Made by a program: the position numbers and the translations under genes
Source: Burkholderia vietnamiensis LMG 10929
GTDB lineage: Bacteria > Pseudomonadota > Gammaproteobacteria > Burkholderiales > Burkholderiaceae
Direction of reading: 5' to 3'
NCBI RefSeq assembly: GCF_000959445.1
Contig: NZ_CP009631.1
Span: 1,612,001-1,676,000, forward strand
Length of the DNA: 64,000 nt
In this document: in pieces, positions 25,378 through 36,114 of the stretch
Layout: each line of letters opens with the position of its first letter
Position numbering within the stretch: the stretch's first letter is position 1
The notes under the pieces: generated by a model
What the model was told of the DNA's origin: nothing
The model's input: only the letters and a program-made list of their open reading frames with translations
Databases searched by the model: none

Positions 25378-25534
25378 GCGGGGCGTCTCCTATATGCCGA
25401 AAATCGTAGCACGGCAGCGCAGCGTTTCGCTGGGCGCGTGCCCGGTAATCGCGCGTTACCACTTGCTGCATCTATTACGGGCGGGCGCAGCCACAATGCA
25501 TCGCATTCAGTACCACTTCGCGTGGGAGTCCATC

Positions 25535-25897
25535 ATGAAGAAGATTGCCGCAGTATGTGTGCTCGCCGGTTCGCTCGTCGCGGCGGGGCCGGCCTCCGCG
25601 CACGGCCGCGACGGCGGTGCAGTGATCGGCGCGTTGATCGGCGGCGCGGTGCTCGGGGCGATCGTGACGTCGGCGATGAATCCGCCCGTCGCGTATCAGG
25701 CACCCGTGTATCAGGCGCCGGCTTACCAGCCGCCGACCTACTATCAGGCGCCGGCGTATCAGCAGCCCGCTTATCCGGCCTATCAGCAGGCGCAGTATCA
25801 GGACGACGGACCGAACTATTGCTACGACCGGTATCAGCGCGCGTATGTGTGCGGCGCGCCGGTGTCGGGCGGGTATGCGCAGCCGGGCGGATGGTGA
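25535..25897 (+). CDS. Secreted glycine-zipper protein with YQAP repeats
   Basis: A 120-residue exported protein. The signal peptide MKKIAAVCVLAGSLVAAGPASA is followed by a glycine-zipper helix (GGAVIGALIGGAVLGAIVTSA). A Tyr/Gln/Pro/Ala repeat region (APVYQAPAYQPPTYYQAPAY and onward) follows. A C-terminal Cys pair (YCYDRYQRAYVC) could form a disulfide. The zipper suggests insertion in or contact with a membrane. ATG 25535 has GGGAG upstream. It ends about 65 bases before a strong two-way terminator. Function unknown. Confidence 0.78.
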   Translation: MKKIAAVCVLAGSLVAAGPASAHGRDGGAVIGALIGGAVLGAIVTSAMNPPVAYQAPVYQAPAYQPPTYYQAPAYQQPAYPAYQQAQYQDDGPNYCYDRYQRAYVCGAPVSGGYAQPGGW

Positions 25898-25960
25898 GCG
25901 ATTTCACCGCTGCACGCGGCGCCGAGCGTGGCGCGGCGTGCGGCATCACATCACGGAAGA

Positions 25961-25997
25961 CGAAAGGCCCTCGCACGATGCGAGGGCCTTTCGTCAT
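25961..25997. terminator. Bidirectional terminator
   Basis: CGAAAGGCCCTCGCA (25961-25975) pairs perfectly over 15 bases with TGCGAGGGCCTTTCG (25979-25993), loop CGA. TCATTT follows on the plus strand and TCTTCC on the minus strand. It serves two convergent small genes. Confidence 0.85.
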
Positions 25998-26069
25998 TTG
26001 ATGGGGGGCCGGAGGAGCGCGGGCGGCCGGTGTGAGGATACAAACGGTTGCAATTGCGCGGCGCGACCA

Positions 26070-26399
26070 TTAGTGGCGGTGGCCGCCGCCGTCGCCCGGA
26101 CCGCGTCCGCCGTCGTTCCAGTCGCCCCGGCGTCCGCCGCCGCGGCCCCAGCCGCCACGGTTGCCCCAGCCACCGCGGTCGCGGTCCCAGTGGCGGTTGT
26201 CGCGGTGTCCGCGATCCCAGTCGCCGCCGCCGCCCCAGATATTGACGGTGCCGTAGACCGGCGCGGCGCCGTAGGCCGGCCCGTAGGCATAGCCGGGATC
26301 GGAATAGTACGGCTGCCCGTAGCTGTATCCGGCGTCCGGGGCGACGACGCAACCGGCGAGCAGCGTGGCGACGCTGGCGGTGGCAATGAGCTTCAGCAT
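26070..26399 (-). CDS. Small lipoprotein, Gly/Arg/Trp/Asp-rich
   Basis: A 109-residue predicted lipoprotein. The signal MLKLIATASVATLLAGC has lipobox LAGC. A Tyr/Gly/Pro-rich segment follows (YSYGQPYYSDPGYAYGPAYG). The tail is highly polar and repetitive (GGDWDRGHRDNRHWDRDRGG and related), rich in His and Asp, ending GGGHRH, and may bind metal or stay disordered. It converges with the preceding zipper gene at a shared terminator. Function unknown. Confidence 0.75.
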   Translation of the reverse strand: MLKLIATASVATLLAGCVVAPDAGYSYGQPYYSDPGYAYGPAYGAAPVYGTVNIWGGGGDWDRGHRDNRHWDRDRGGWGNRGGWGRGGGRRGDWNDGGRGPGDGGGHRH

Positions 26400-26542
26400 G
26401 ATGATCTCCGTTGGTTCCGCTATGAATACCGCGGGCGGAGATCGGCGGCTGTTTGCAATTGTGTCGTGAAATTACGGTGCCGTAAGGTCTTGAGGTGAAA
26501 GTGTTAGCATCGGGAGCCTATTTGTCAGACAGGAGCACATCG

Positions 26543-27043
26543 ATGAAATACGCGATCCGGGCCGCTTTGGCCGCCTTTTGCGTGACGACCGCCGGTGCGT
26601 GGGCGGCGGGGCCGGCATCGGCGCCTGCCGTGTCGGCCGAGTCGATCAAGATGTTCCCGCAACCGGCCGCCGGCCAGCAGCGCGCGGTGATCGCGCTGCC
26701 CGCGCTCGACAACGAGGCCGACGCGCGCGTCGAGCTGATGATCGGCAAGACACTGCCGACCGACTGCAATCAGCAGTGGTTCGGCGGCGAGCTTACCGCC
26801 GAGGACGTGAAGGGCTGGGGCTATACCTACTATCGGCTCACCGACGTGAAGGGGCCGGCGTCGACGCTGATGGCATGCCCCGGTCAAGCGCCGCAGCAAC
26901 GCTTCGTGCAGGTGCGCGGCGATGGTCAGCTGTTGCGGTACAACAGCCGGTTGCCGTTGGTCGTGTATGTGCCGGAAGGGTTTGAGGTGCGGTATCGCGT
27001 CTGGCATGCGGCGAAGGATGTGGGGCAGGCGGGGATGCAGTGA
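26543..27043 (+). CDS. eco: Ecotin, periplasmic serine-protease inhibitor
   Basis: A 166-residue protein with a signal peptide (MKYAIRAALAAFCVTTAGAWA). It matches ecotin along its length: MFPQPAAGQQRAVIALP, ELMIGKTLPTDCNQQWFGG, GWGYTYYRLTDVKGPASTLMACPG, LRYNSRLPLVVYVPEGFEVRYRVW. Ecotin dimers block trypsin-fold proteases such as neutrophil elastase. C75 and C112 correspond to the ecotin disulfide. The reactive-site pair is L109-M110 where E. coli has Met-Met, so P1 is Leu. The start ATG at 26543 has AGGAG 8 bases upstream; a longer frame from 26495 lacks a signal sequence. Confidence 0.93.
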   Translation: MKYAIRAALAAFCVTTAGAWAAGPASAPAVSAESIKMFPQPAAGQQRAVIALPALDNEADARVELMIGKTLPTDCNQQWFGGELTAEDVKGWGYTYYRLTDVKGPASTLMACPGQAPQQRFVQVRGDGQLLRYNSRLPLVVYVPEGFEVRYRVWHAAKDVGQAGMQ

Positions 27044-27413
27044 TGCTCGCGACGGCTCCCGCCGTCGCGCGCCTGAATCGACATTCGCGGGTTTGCCGTC
27101 ACGTGGCAGCGCGCAATCGCATCGAGGACCGCGTGGGCTGAGAACTATGCCGTCGGCGACGCTCCCGCAAGACCCTGTCCGCAACGACTCGGTGCTTGAC
27201 GATAGTGAAGCCCGCCGTCTCGATCGCAGGAGTTGATTGGCTGGCGATCAGTCGTGCTGCCGGGGGCATACCCATGCACAGAGACATGGCACCGCCTGTC
27301 CGTGCCCGGACGGCCCCTCGTTATCATCCCGCTACGGGAATCGGACGCTAGTACCAGAGAATACGCGAGCCATCGGCGAGAAGCTGCTGGCTCATGTGCG
27401 AGCTAACGCAACC
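27044..27413. other. Intergenic region after ecotin
   Basis: The 370 bases contain a short dyad right after ecotin (GCGACGG/CCGTCGC, about 27049-27068) and no supported gene. Base composition becomes less GC-rich toward 27250. Confidence 0.35.
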
Positions 27414-27761
27414 ATGAACGAATCACAAGACATCGCGAGCGCTGAGTCCGGGCCTTCATCAGGCGCGATCACGCTCGCTATTGCTACCTTCATCGGACTG
27501 TGGATTCCGTGGATCGGCTTTGCATACTGGTATGTCGAGGTCGGCGGATTTCATAGCGGAATTTTTACAGCCGGCACGACGGGCTTCCTTTTGTTTACTG
27601 CTGCCACGTGGGTCGTGACGCCCCTCTTTACATTGATTTACGTCTTTTATGCGATGCGCTCAGCGCTGCGCAATACATACGACCAAGTAATGTTCGCCGT
27701 TGAGTGTCTGATTCTTCTTGGAATGTGGGCGGTAGCGGCATCCCCATTTGTCGGCCGGTAG
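27414..27761 (+). CDS. Small membrane protein of unknown function
   Basis: A 115-residue protein with three hydrophobic segments: AITLAIATFIGLWIPWIGFAYW, FTAGTTGFLLFTAATWVVTPLF and VECLILLGMWAVAASPFV. I do not recognise a family. The codon use is visibly less GC-biased than its neighbours (many TTT, ATT, ACA), as in acquired genes. No clear ribosome binding site precedes ATG 27414, and the GTG at 27396 is an alternative. It lies 280 bases from tRNA-Arg. Confidence 0.55.
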   Translation: MNESQDIASAESGPSSGAITLAIATFIGLWIPWIGFAYWYVEVGGFHSGIFTAGTTGFLLFTAATWVVTPLFTLIYVFYAMRSALRNTYDQVMFAVECLILLGMWAVAASPFVGR

Positions 27762-27887
27762 GTTGAAACGGGCGACACGGCGGCAACTCAAGAAAGAGGG
27801 GCTCGCCTCCGGTGTTGCAGCAGGTGAAGCGTGCAAACCATCGACCGGTTAGAGCGCTTCGCGTTCCGCACCTGCACGTCAGCAAGA

Positions 27888-27925
27888 GGCATTGTTGGTA
27901 TCTGCTGATACCAACAAAAAATGCC
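27888..27925. repeat. Long dyad TTGTTGGTATC-TGCT-GATACCAACAA
   Basis: An 11-base perfect inverted repeat (27892-27902/27907-27917) flanked by GGCA on the left and TGCC on the right after an AAAA spacer. It lies in the lower-GC patch next to tRNA-Arg. Confidence 0.5.
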
Positions 27926-28041
27926 AACCCTTTCCCCGGCTGCCACTGAGCAACCTTGATAACGATGCGACCCAACAGGCCGCCAGGTGGGCCTAAGCGG
28001 TCAATGTCTCGTGATTCTCGGGGAATGGTTTGAAGCTCGAC

Positions 28042-28116
28042 TGGTCCCCCCGACAGGAATCGAACCTGTATCTAGCGCTTAGGAGGCGCTTGTTCTATCC
28101 ATTGAACTACGGGGAG
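28042..28116 (-). tRNA. tRNA-Arg (anticodon CCT)
   Basis: The cloverleaf is complete. Acceptor CTCCCCG pairs with CGGGGGG (one T-G pair). The D arm is GTTC...GAAC. The anticodon arm AGCGC-CTCCTAA-GCGCT gives anticodon CCT, which reads AGG. The T arm is ACAGG-TTCGATT-CCTGT. The discriminator is A and the terminal CCA is encoded at 28042-28044. Confidence 0.95.
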
Positions 28117-28266
28117 GGCCATGTCCGCGATATCGCGTGCTCAAGACGCGACCGGGACGGCAAGGTGGACAGCGCGCAGAGTATAGCAAACGCGCGGCGC
28201 GCCGGCGGAGCGAATACGATTCGCTCCGCGCGATCGCGTCAGAAGCTGCGCCTCAGAAACCCCGCC

Positions 28267-28449
28267 TCAGAAATCGACAACCACGAAATCTTCCTTGCCC
28301 ACATCGCACAGCGGGCATCGCCAGTCGGCGGGGATATCGGCGAAACGCGTGCCGGCGGGGATGCCGTCGTCCGGCAGGCCTTCCGCTTCGTTGTAGACCC
28401 ACCCGCAAATCAGGCAGACCCAGCTCTGGTATTCGGTTACTTCGCTCAT
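28267..28449 (-). CDS. rubA: Rubredoxin
   Basis: A 60-residue iron-sulfur-free Fe(Cys)4 electron carrier. C12-x2-C15 (CLICG) and C45-x2-C48 (CPLCD) bind the iron. The W/Y-rich core (WVYNEAEGLPDDGIPAGTRFADIPADWRCP) is canonical. It passes electrons to oxygenases or other redox partners; no such partner is adjacent. The start ATG at 28449 gives the usual short N-terminus; longer readings upstream are not rubredoxin-like. Confidence 0.95.
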   Translation of the reverse strand: MSEVTEYQSWVCLICGWVYNEAEGLPDDGIPAGTRFADIPADWRCPLCDVGKEDFVVVDF

Positions 28450-28644
28450 GTGGTGCTCGGGAGGATGAAAGTCGCTGACGTCGTCCGCGGCGCGGCCAGC
28501 GGACGAGAGGCGCAATGGTACCGGAATTCCGCCGAACGCCCGCGCAACGTCGTTCAAGCGTGCGCATCGCGAACAACGTTCGCCGTCGCGCGGCCGGGAC
28601 GCGCAGTGTATGCTTCGTGAACCTTTCAATCCGAAGGAGAAAAC

Positions 28645-29049
28645 ATGCTCAACAAGAAGTGGATCGCGGGTGCGGTTTGTGTCGCGGCACTGGCCGTGTC
28701 GACGCTCGCGCGGGCCGAGGCGCGCGTGTTCTTCGTCGAGCCGCAGGACGGCGCGACGGTATCGAGCCCGGTGCACGTCAAGTTCGGCCTCGAAGGCATG
28801 GATCTGAAGCCGGCCGGCGACATGACGCCCGACACCGGTCACCATCACCTGCTGATCGACGGCAAGCCGGTGCCGAAAGGCGACGTGATTCCCGCCACCG
28901 ACCATTCGCTGCACTTCGGCAAGGGCCAGACCGAAACCGACGTCAAGCTGCCGTCCGGCCAGCACACGTTGACGCTGCAACTCGGCGACGGCGCGCACCG
29001 CTCGTACGGGCCGGAGATGAGCTCGACGATCACGGTCAACGTGAAGTAA
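28645..29049 (+). CDS. Secreted DUF4399-type protein
   Basis: A 134-residue exported protein with signal peptide MLNKKWIAGAVCVAALAVSTLARA. The mature part matches DUF4399: VFFVEPQDGATVSSPVHVKFGLEGMDLKPAGD, then HHHLLIDG and HTLTLQLGDGAHRSYGP. The immunoglobulin-like beta fold with conserved His residues suggests metal binding, but the function is unknown. ATG 28645 has GAAGGAG 7 bases upstream. It is divergent from rubredoxin. Confidence 0.88.
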   Translation: MLNKKWIAGAVCVAALAVSTLARAEARVFFVEPQDGATVSSPVHVKFGLEGMDLKPAGDMTPDTGHHHLLIDGKPVPKGDVIPATDHSLHFGKGQTETDVKLPSGQHTLTLQLGDGAHRSYGPEMSSTITVNVK

Positions 29050-29254
29050 ACGCGTCCCACAAGCGGGCGCCCGGCTGCTAAGCGGCTACCAGGAAGCGGC
29101 CGTCAAGCGGCGGCCGGCCGCCCGCCGCATCGTTCGCACGGTGCCGGCGCCGCGGCGTGCCGACACGCTGCCGCCGTCAGCGCCGGCCGATACCCAAAAA
29201 GCCGCTCACCGCCATCGTCCATCCGGCCATCCCGGCGCACGCGTGCGCCACCGG

Positions 29255-29260
29255 TACAAT
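29255..29260 (+). promoter_or_regulatory. -10-like TACAAT before uup
   Basis: TACAAT lies 35 bases before the uup start. No clear -35 is seen at 17 bases upstream. Confidence 0.35.
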
Positions 29261-29294
29261 GGGCGCTTCCGATTTCTCTCTTCGCCGTCTGCCC

Positions 29295-31244
<1,950 letters not shown>

Positions 31245-31417
31245 CGGGCCGCCGCGGCGCGCCGCGGCCGGCAGCGGCCGGCCGCCGTCATCGCAACCGG
31301 GCCGTCGCGCGGAACCAGTAAAATACCGCGCGTCCCGGGCCGCGCATGTCGCGCCCGCTTTCGGAGCAGTCCGAGCACACCGTTGTTTCGATTCGCTTTT
31401 TTACGGAACTCAACGTT

Positions 31418-31456
31418 TTGTCCACGACGTTATCCACACGAGATGTGGACAACGTC
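31418..31456. promoter_or_regulatory. DnaA-box-like cluster upstream of parE
   Basis: TTGTCCACG (31418-31426), TTATCCACA (31430-31438, exact consensus) and, inverted, TGTGGACAA (31444-31452) lie within 35 bases. GACGTTATCCACA and TGTGGACAACGTC form a 13-base dyad with one mismatch. The last box ends 30 bases before the parE start. Confidence 0.6.
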
Positions 31457-31482
31457 CCGATGAATGACGAAATTCAGCATCT

Positions 31483-33465
31483 ATGTCAACGAAGAAGCCC
31501 AGCGCGGCCTATAGCGAAGCATCGATCAAGGTGCTCAAGGGTCTCGAGCCGGTCAAGCAGCGGCCCGGCATGTACACCCGTACCGAAAATCCGCTGCACA
31601 TCATCCAGGAAGTGATCGACAACGCGTCCGACGAAGCGCTCGGCGGCTACGGCAAGCAGATCACGGTCACGCTGCACGCCGATCAGTCGGTGTCGGTCGA
31701 GGACGACGGCCGCGGCATTCCGTTCGGGATGCACCCGGAAGAACGCGTGCCGGTCGTCGAGATCGTGTTCACGCGCCTGCACGCGGGCGGCAAGTTCGAC
31801 AAGGCCGCCGGCGGCGCATACACGTTCTCGGGCGGTCTGCACGGCGTCGGCGTGTCGGTGACCAACGCGCTCGCGACGCGTCTGGACGTGACGGTCTGGC
31901 GCGAAGGCAAGATCGCCAGCCTCGGCTTCGCCGACGGCGACGTGGTGAAGCCGCTCGCGACGCAGGCGGCCGGCCGCGGCGAGAAGAAGTCCGGCACGCG
32001 CGTGCAGGTGTGGCCGAATCCGAAGTACTTCGATTCGCCGAACCTGCCGCTCGGCGAATTGCAGCGCCTGCTGCGCTCGAAGGCCGTGCTGCTGCCGGGC
32101 GTCGAGGTCGTGCTCGTCAACGAGAAGACGGGCGAGCGCCAGGCGTGGAAATACGAAGACGGCCTGCGCGGCTACCTGCTCGACGAGATGAACGGCAGCG
32201 AACTGCTGATTCCGCTGTTCGAAGGCGAGCGTTTCGCCGATGCGCGTTCGACCGACGACACCTTCGCCGAAGGCGAGGGCGCGTCGTGGGTCGTCGCATG
32301 GAGCGAGGAAGGCTCGCTCGTGCGCGAATCGTACGTGAACCTGATCCCCACGCCGGCCGGCGGCACGCACGAGTCGGGCCTGCGCGACGGGCTCTACCAG
32401 GCGGTGAAGAGCTTCGTCGAACTGCACAACCTGCAGCCGAAGGGCGTGAAGCTGCTGGCGGAAGACGTGTTCGCGCGCGTGTCGTTCGTGCTGTCCGCGA
32501 AGGTGCTCGATCCGCAGTTCCAGGGGCAGATCAAGGAGCGGCTGAACAGCCGCGACGCGGTCAAGCTGGTGTCGTCGTTCTCGCGTCCGGCGCTCGAACT
32601 GTGGCTGAACCAGCACGTCGAGTACGGCAAGAAGCTCGCCGAGCTCGTGATCAAGCAGGCGCAGGCGCGCACGCGCGCCGGCCAGAAGGTCGAGAAGCGC
32701 AAGAGCTCGGGCGTCGCGGTGCTGCCGGGCAAGCTGACCGACTGCGAGACGGAAGACATCGCGCGCAACGAGCTGTTCCTCGTCGAGGGCGACTCGGCGG
32801 GCGGCTCCGCGAAGATGGGCCGCGACAAGGAATACCAGGCGATCCTGCCGCTGCGCGGCAAGGTGCTGAACACGTGGGAAACCGAGCGCGACCGCCTGTT
32901 CGCGAACAACGAGGTGCACGACATCTCGGTCGCGATCGGCGTCGATCCGCACAGCCCGGACGATACCGTCGACCTGTCGAACCTGCGCTACGGCAAGATC
33001 TGCATCCTGTCGGACGCGGACGTCGACGGCTCGCACATCCAGGTGCTGCTGCTCACGCTGTTCTTCAAGCACTTCCCGCAGCTGATCGAGCGCGGCCACG
33101 TGTACGTCGCGCGCCCGCCGCTGTTCCGCGTCGACGCGCCGGCGCGCGGCAAGAAGCCCGCGCAGAAGCTCTACGCGCTCGACGAAGGCGAACTCGAAGC
33201 GACGCTCGACAAGCTGCGCAAGGACGGTGTGCGCGACACGCAGTGGAGCATCAGCCGCTTCAAGGGCCTCGGCGAAATGAGCGCCGAGCAGCTGTGGGAC
33301 ACGACGATGAACCCCGACACGCGCCGCCTGATGCCGGTCAAGCTCGGCGAGCTCGACTACGAGGCGACCGTCGCGCGGATGACGATGCTGATGGGCAAGG
33401 GCGAGGCAGCCGCGCGGCGCGGCTGGCTCGAGGAAAAGGGCAACGACGTCGAAGCGGATATCTAA
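31483..33465 (+). CDS. parE: DNA topoisomerase IV subunit B
   Basis: A 660-residue ATPase subunit. With ParC it decatenates daughter chromosomes. The GHKL ATPase domain (about 1-215) has NASDEALGGY, DDGRGIPFG and SGGLHGVGVSVTNALA. A transducer domain follows. The TOPRIM domain has EGDSAGGSAKMGRDKEYQAI and DADVDGSHIQ. The length and lack of the GyrB insertion point to ParE rather than GyrB. It is followed after 68 bases by parC. The start ATG at 31483 lies right after the DnaA-box-like cluster. Confidence 0.97.
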   Translation: MSTKKPSAAYSEASIKVLKGLEPVKQRPGMYTRTENPLHIIQEVIDNASDEALGGYGKQITVTLHADQSVSVEDDGRGIPFGMHPEERVPVVEIVFTRLHAGGKFDKAAGGAYTFSGGLHGVGVSVTNALATRLDVTVWREGKIASLGFADGDVVKPLATQAAGRGEKKSGTRVQVWPNPKYFDSPNLPLGELQRLLRSKAVLLPGVEVVLVNEKTGERQAWKYEDGLRGYLLDEMNGSELLIPLFEGERFADARSTDDTFAEGEGASWVVAWSEEGSLVRESYVNLIPTPAGGTHESGLRDGLYQAVKSFVELHNLQPKGVKLLAEDVFARVSFVLSAKVLDPQFQGQIKERLNSRDAVKLVSSFSRPALELWLNQHVEYGKKLAELVIKQAQARTRAGQKVEKRKSSGVAVLPGKLTDCETEDIARNELFLVEGDSAGGSAKMGRDKEYQAILPLRGKVLNTWETERDRLFANNEVHDISVAIGVDPHSPDDTVDLSNLRYGKICILSDADVDGSHIQVLLLTLFFKHFPQLIERGHVYVARPPLFRVDAPARGKKPAQKLYALDEGELEATLDKLRKDGVRDTQWSISRFKGLGEMSAEQLWDTTMNPDTRRLMPVKLGELDYEATVARMTMLMGKGEAAARRGWLEEKGNDVEADI

Positions 33466-33533
33466 GCCGGGCATCCGCACGGCCGGGCCGCGCGCCCGGC
33501 CCGCCTCATGTCAGTTAAGAATACGGAATTCAG

Positions 33534-35855
33534 ATGGACGACAACACTGCCGATCTCTTTGCCGGCCCCGACGCACCGGACACCGATGCGCTGACGCTCG
33601 GCAACTACGCCGAGCAGGCGTACCTCAGCTACGCGGTCAGCGTCGTGAAAAGCCGCGCGCTGCCGGACGTCTGCGACGGCCAGAAGCCGGTGCAGCGCCG
33701 CATCCTGTTCGCGATGAACGAAATGGGTCTCGGTCCCGACGCGAAGCCGGTGAAGTCGGCGCGCGTGGTGGGCGACGTGCTCGGTAAATACCACCCGCAC
33801 GGCGACCAGTCGGCGTACGACGCGCTCGTGCGCCTCGCGCAGGATTTCTCGCTGCGCTATCCGCTGATCGACGGGCAGGGCAACTTCGGCTCGCGCGACG
33901 GCGACGGCGCGGCGGCGATGCGGTACACCGAAGCGCGCCTCACGCCGATCTCGAAGCTGCTGCTCGACGAGATCGACCAGGGCACGGTCGACTTCATGCC
34001 GAACTACGACGGCTCGTTCGAGGAGCCGAAGACGCTGCCGAGCCGCATGCCGTTCGTGCTGCTGAACGGCGCGTCGGGCATCGCGGTGGGCCTCGCGACG
34101 GAAATCCCGTCGCACAACCTGCGCGAAGTCGCGGCCGCCGCGGTCGCGTTGATCCGCAATCCGAAGCTCACGCACGCGGAGCTGATGAACCTGATCCCCG
34201 GCCCGGACTTCCCCGGCGGCGGTCAGATCATCTCGAGCGACGCTGAAATCTCGGCGGCGTACGAAACCGGCCGCGGCAGCCTGAAGGTGCGCGCGAAGTG
34301 GAAGATCGAGGATCTGGCGCGCGGCCAGTGGCAGCTGGTCGTCACCGAGCTGCCGCCGAACACGTCGGGCCAGAAGGTGCTCGAGGAAATCGAGGAGCTG
34401 ACCAACCCGAAGCTCAAGCTCGGCAAGAAGACGCTCACGCCCGAGCAGCTCAACACGAAGAAAGCGATGCTCGACCTGCTCGACGCGGTGCGCGACGAGT
34501 CGGGCAAGGAAGCGGCGGTGCGGCTCGTGTTCGAGCCGAAGTCGCGCACGATCGACCAGACGGAATTCGTCAACACGCTGCTCGCCTACACGAGCCTCGA
34601 ATCGAACGCGACGCTGAACCTCGTGATGATCGGCGCCGACGGCCGGCCGGGCCAGAAGGGCCTGCTGACCATCCTCCACGAATGGGTGAAGTACCGCCAG
34701 TCGACGATGACGCGGCGCTGCCGCCATCGTCTCGCGAAGGTCGACGACCGCATCCACATCCTCGAAGGGCGGATGATCGTCTTCCTGAACATCGACGAGG
34801 TGATCCGCATCATCCGCGAGTCGGACGAGCCGAAGAGCGCGCTGATGAGCGCGTTCGGCCTGACCGAGCGCCAGGCGGAAGACATCCTCGAGATCCGCCT
34901 GCGTCAGCTCGCGCGGCTCGAGAAGATCAAGATCGAGAAGGAACTCGACGCGCTGCGCGACGAGAAGGCGAAGCTCGAGGAGCTGCTCGCGAACGAAAGC
35001 GCGATGAAGCGGCTGATGATCAAGGAGATCGAAGCCGACGCGAAGCAGTACGGCGACGATCGCCGCACGCTGATCCAGCAGGAAAAGCGCGCGACGTTCG
35101 AGGCGAAGGTCGTCGACGAGCCGGTGACGGTGGTCGTCTCGCAAAAGGGCTGGGTACGTGCGCTGAAGGGCCACGGGCTCGACCCGGCCGGCTTCTCGTT
35201 CAAGGCCGGCGACGGCCTGTACGCGGCGTTCCAGTGCCGCACGCCCGATCGGCTGATCGCCTGGGGCAGCAGCGGACGCGTCTATTCGGTCGACGTGTCG
35301 GTGCTGCCGGGCGGGCGCGGCGACGGCGTGCCGGTCACCTCGCTGATCGAGCTCGAATCGGGCTCGCATCTGATGCACTACTACGCCGCGCCGGTCGATC
35401 AGCAATTGCTGCTGGCGTCGAGCAACGGCTTCGGCTTCCTCGCGAAGGTCGGCGACATGGTGAGCCGCGTGAAGGCCGGCAAGTCGTTCATGACGATCGA
35501 CGCGGGCGCGGTGCCGCTCGCGCCGATGCCCGTGCTGCCGAATGCGACGCAGGTCGCGTGTCTGTCGAGCGGTGGCCGGCTGCTGGTGTTCGCGATGGAC
35601 GAGATGAAGACGCTGTCCGGCGGCGGCCGCGGCGTGACGCTGATGGCGCTCGACGACAAGGAAACGCTCGTGCAGGCGCTCGCGATCGACCCGGCCGGCG
35701 TCGTACTGATCGGCACCGGCCGCGGCGGCAAGGTGCAGGACGAAACGCTGTCGTACGCGGGGCTCGCGCCGCACATCGGCAAGCGCGCACGCAAGGGCCG
35801 CGCGCCCGACACGAAGCTGAAGGTCGTCAACGAGCTGCGCCCGCTGCTCGGCTGA
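33534..35855 (+). CDS. parC: DNA topoisomerase IV subunit A
   Basis: A 773-residue DNA-cleaving subunit. The winged-helix domain has the catalytic Tyr131 in [13 protein letters not shown]. The quinolone-resistance region is [16 protein letters not shown] (residues 88-102), with Gln92 and Asp96 at the positions equivalent to E. coli S80 and E84. The coiled-coil and C-gate follow (about 340-490). The C-terminal beta-propeller (about 510-770) is divergent from GyrA and lacks the GyrA-box. It forms an operon with parE and is followed by a strong terminator. Confidence 0.97.
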   Translation: MDDNTADLFAGPDAPDTDALTLGNYAEQAYLSYAVSVVKSRALPDVCDGQKPVQRRILFAMNEMGLGPDAKPVKSARVVGDVLGKYHPHGDQSAYDALVRLAQDFSLRYPLIDGQGNFGSRDGDGAAAMRYTEARLTPISKLLLDEIDQGTVDFMPNYDGSFEEPKTLPSRMPFVLLNGASGIAVGLATEIPSHNLREVAAAAVALIRNPKLTHAELMNLIPGPDFPGGGQIISSDAEISAAYETGRGSLKVRAKWKIEDLARGQWQLVVTELPPNTSGQKVLEEIEELTNPKLKLGKKTLTPEQLNTKKAMLDLLDAVRDESGKEAAVRLVFEPKSRTIDQTEFVNTLLAYTSLESNATLNLVMIGADGRPGQKGLLTILHEWVKYRQSTMTRRCRHRLAKVDDRIHILEGRMIVFLNIDEVIRIIRESDEPKSALMSAFGLTERQAEDILEIRLRQLARLEKIKIEKELDALRDEKAKLEELLANESAMKRLMIKEIEADAKQYGDDRRTLIQQEKRATFEAKVVDEPVTVVVSQKGWVRALKGHGLDPAGFSFKAGDGLYAAFQCRTPDRLIAWGSSGRVYSVDVSVLPGGRGDGVPVTSLIELESGSHLMHYYAAPVDQQLLLASSNGFGFLAKVGDMVSRVKAGKSFMTIDAGAVPLAPMPVLPNATQVACLSSGGRLLVFAMDEMKTLSGGGRGVTLMALDDKETLVQALAIDPAGVVLIGTGRGGKVQDETLSYAGLAPHIGKRARKGRAPDTKLKVVNELRPLLG

Positions 35856-35887
35856 CGACGCATCCGCCGGCGCGCGCCGGCACGACG

Positions 35888-35927
35888 GGCCGCACCCGCG
35901 CTTCGGCGCCGGTGCGGCCTGTGCTTT
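35888..35927 (+). terminator. Rho-independent terminator of parEC
   Basis: GGCCGCACC (35888-35896) pairs with GGTGCGGCC (35911-35919); inside, GCGC-TTCG-GCGC forms a tetraloop stem. TGTGCTTTT follows. Confidence 0.8.
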
Positions 35928-36114
35928 TGCGGCGACGAATGTGCGAAGAATGGGCGACGGCGCGGCGCTGGCGTCGTCGCGCGGAAGTTGCAAAATATTG
36001 TCAAATGTGGCCATGCGCCTGAACCGAGCGCTGGTCGGCAGGTCGAACGTCGCTCGAGACCGCGTGTGATGCGGTCGTTCGTTGCACTGAACCCGCTACC
36101 CCAGGATCGTCACC

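Noticed and set aside
27628..27975. 115-residue minus-strand frame over the dyad at 27892
   Set aside because: It overlaps the small membrane gene antisense, has odd Cys/Arg composition and no supported start.
28042..28116. Integration site with duplicated tRNA 3' end
   Set aside because: I looked for a second copy of the tRNA 3' end (TTCGATTCCTGT) to the left and saw none, and no integrase gene is present.
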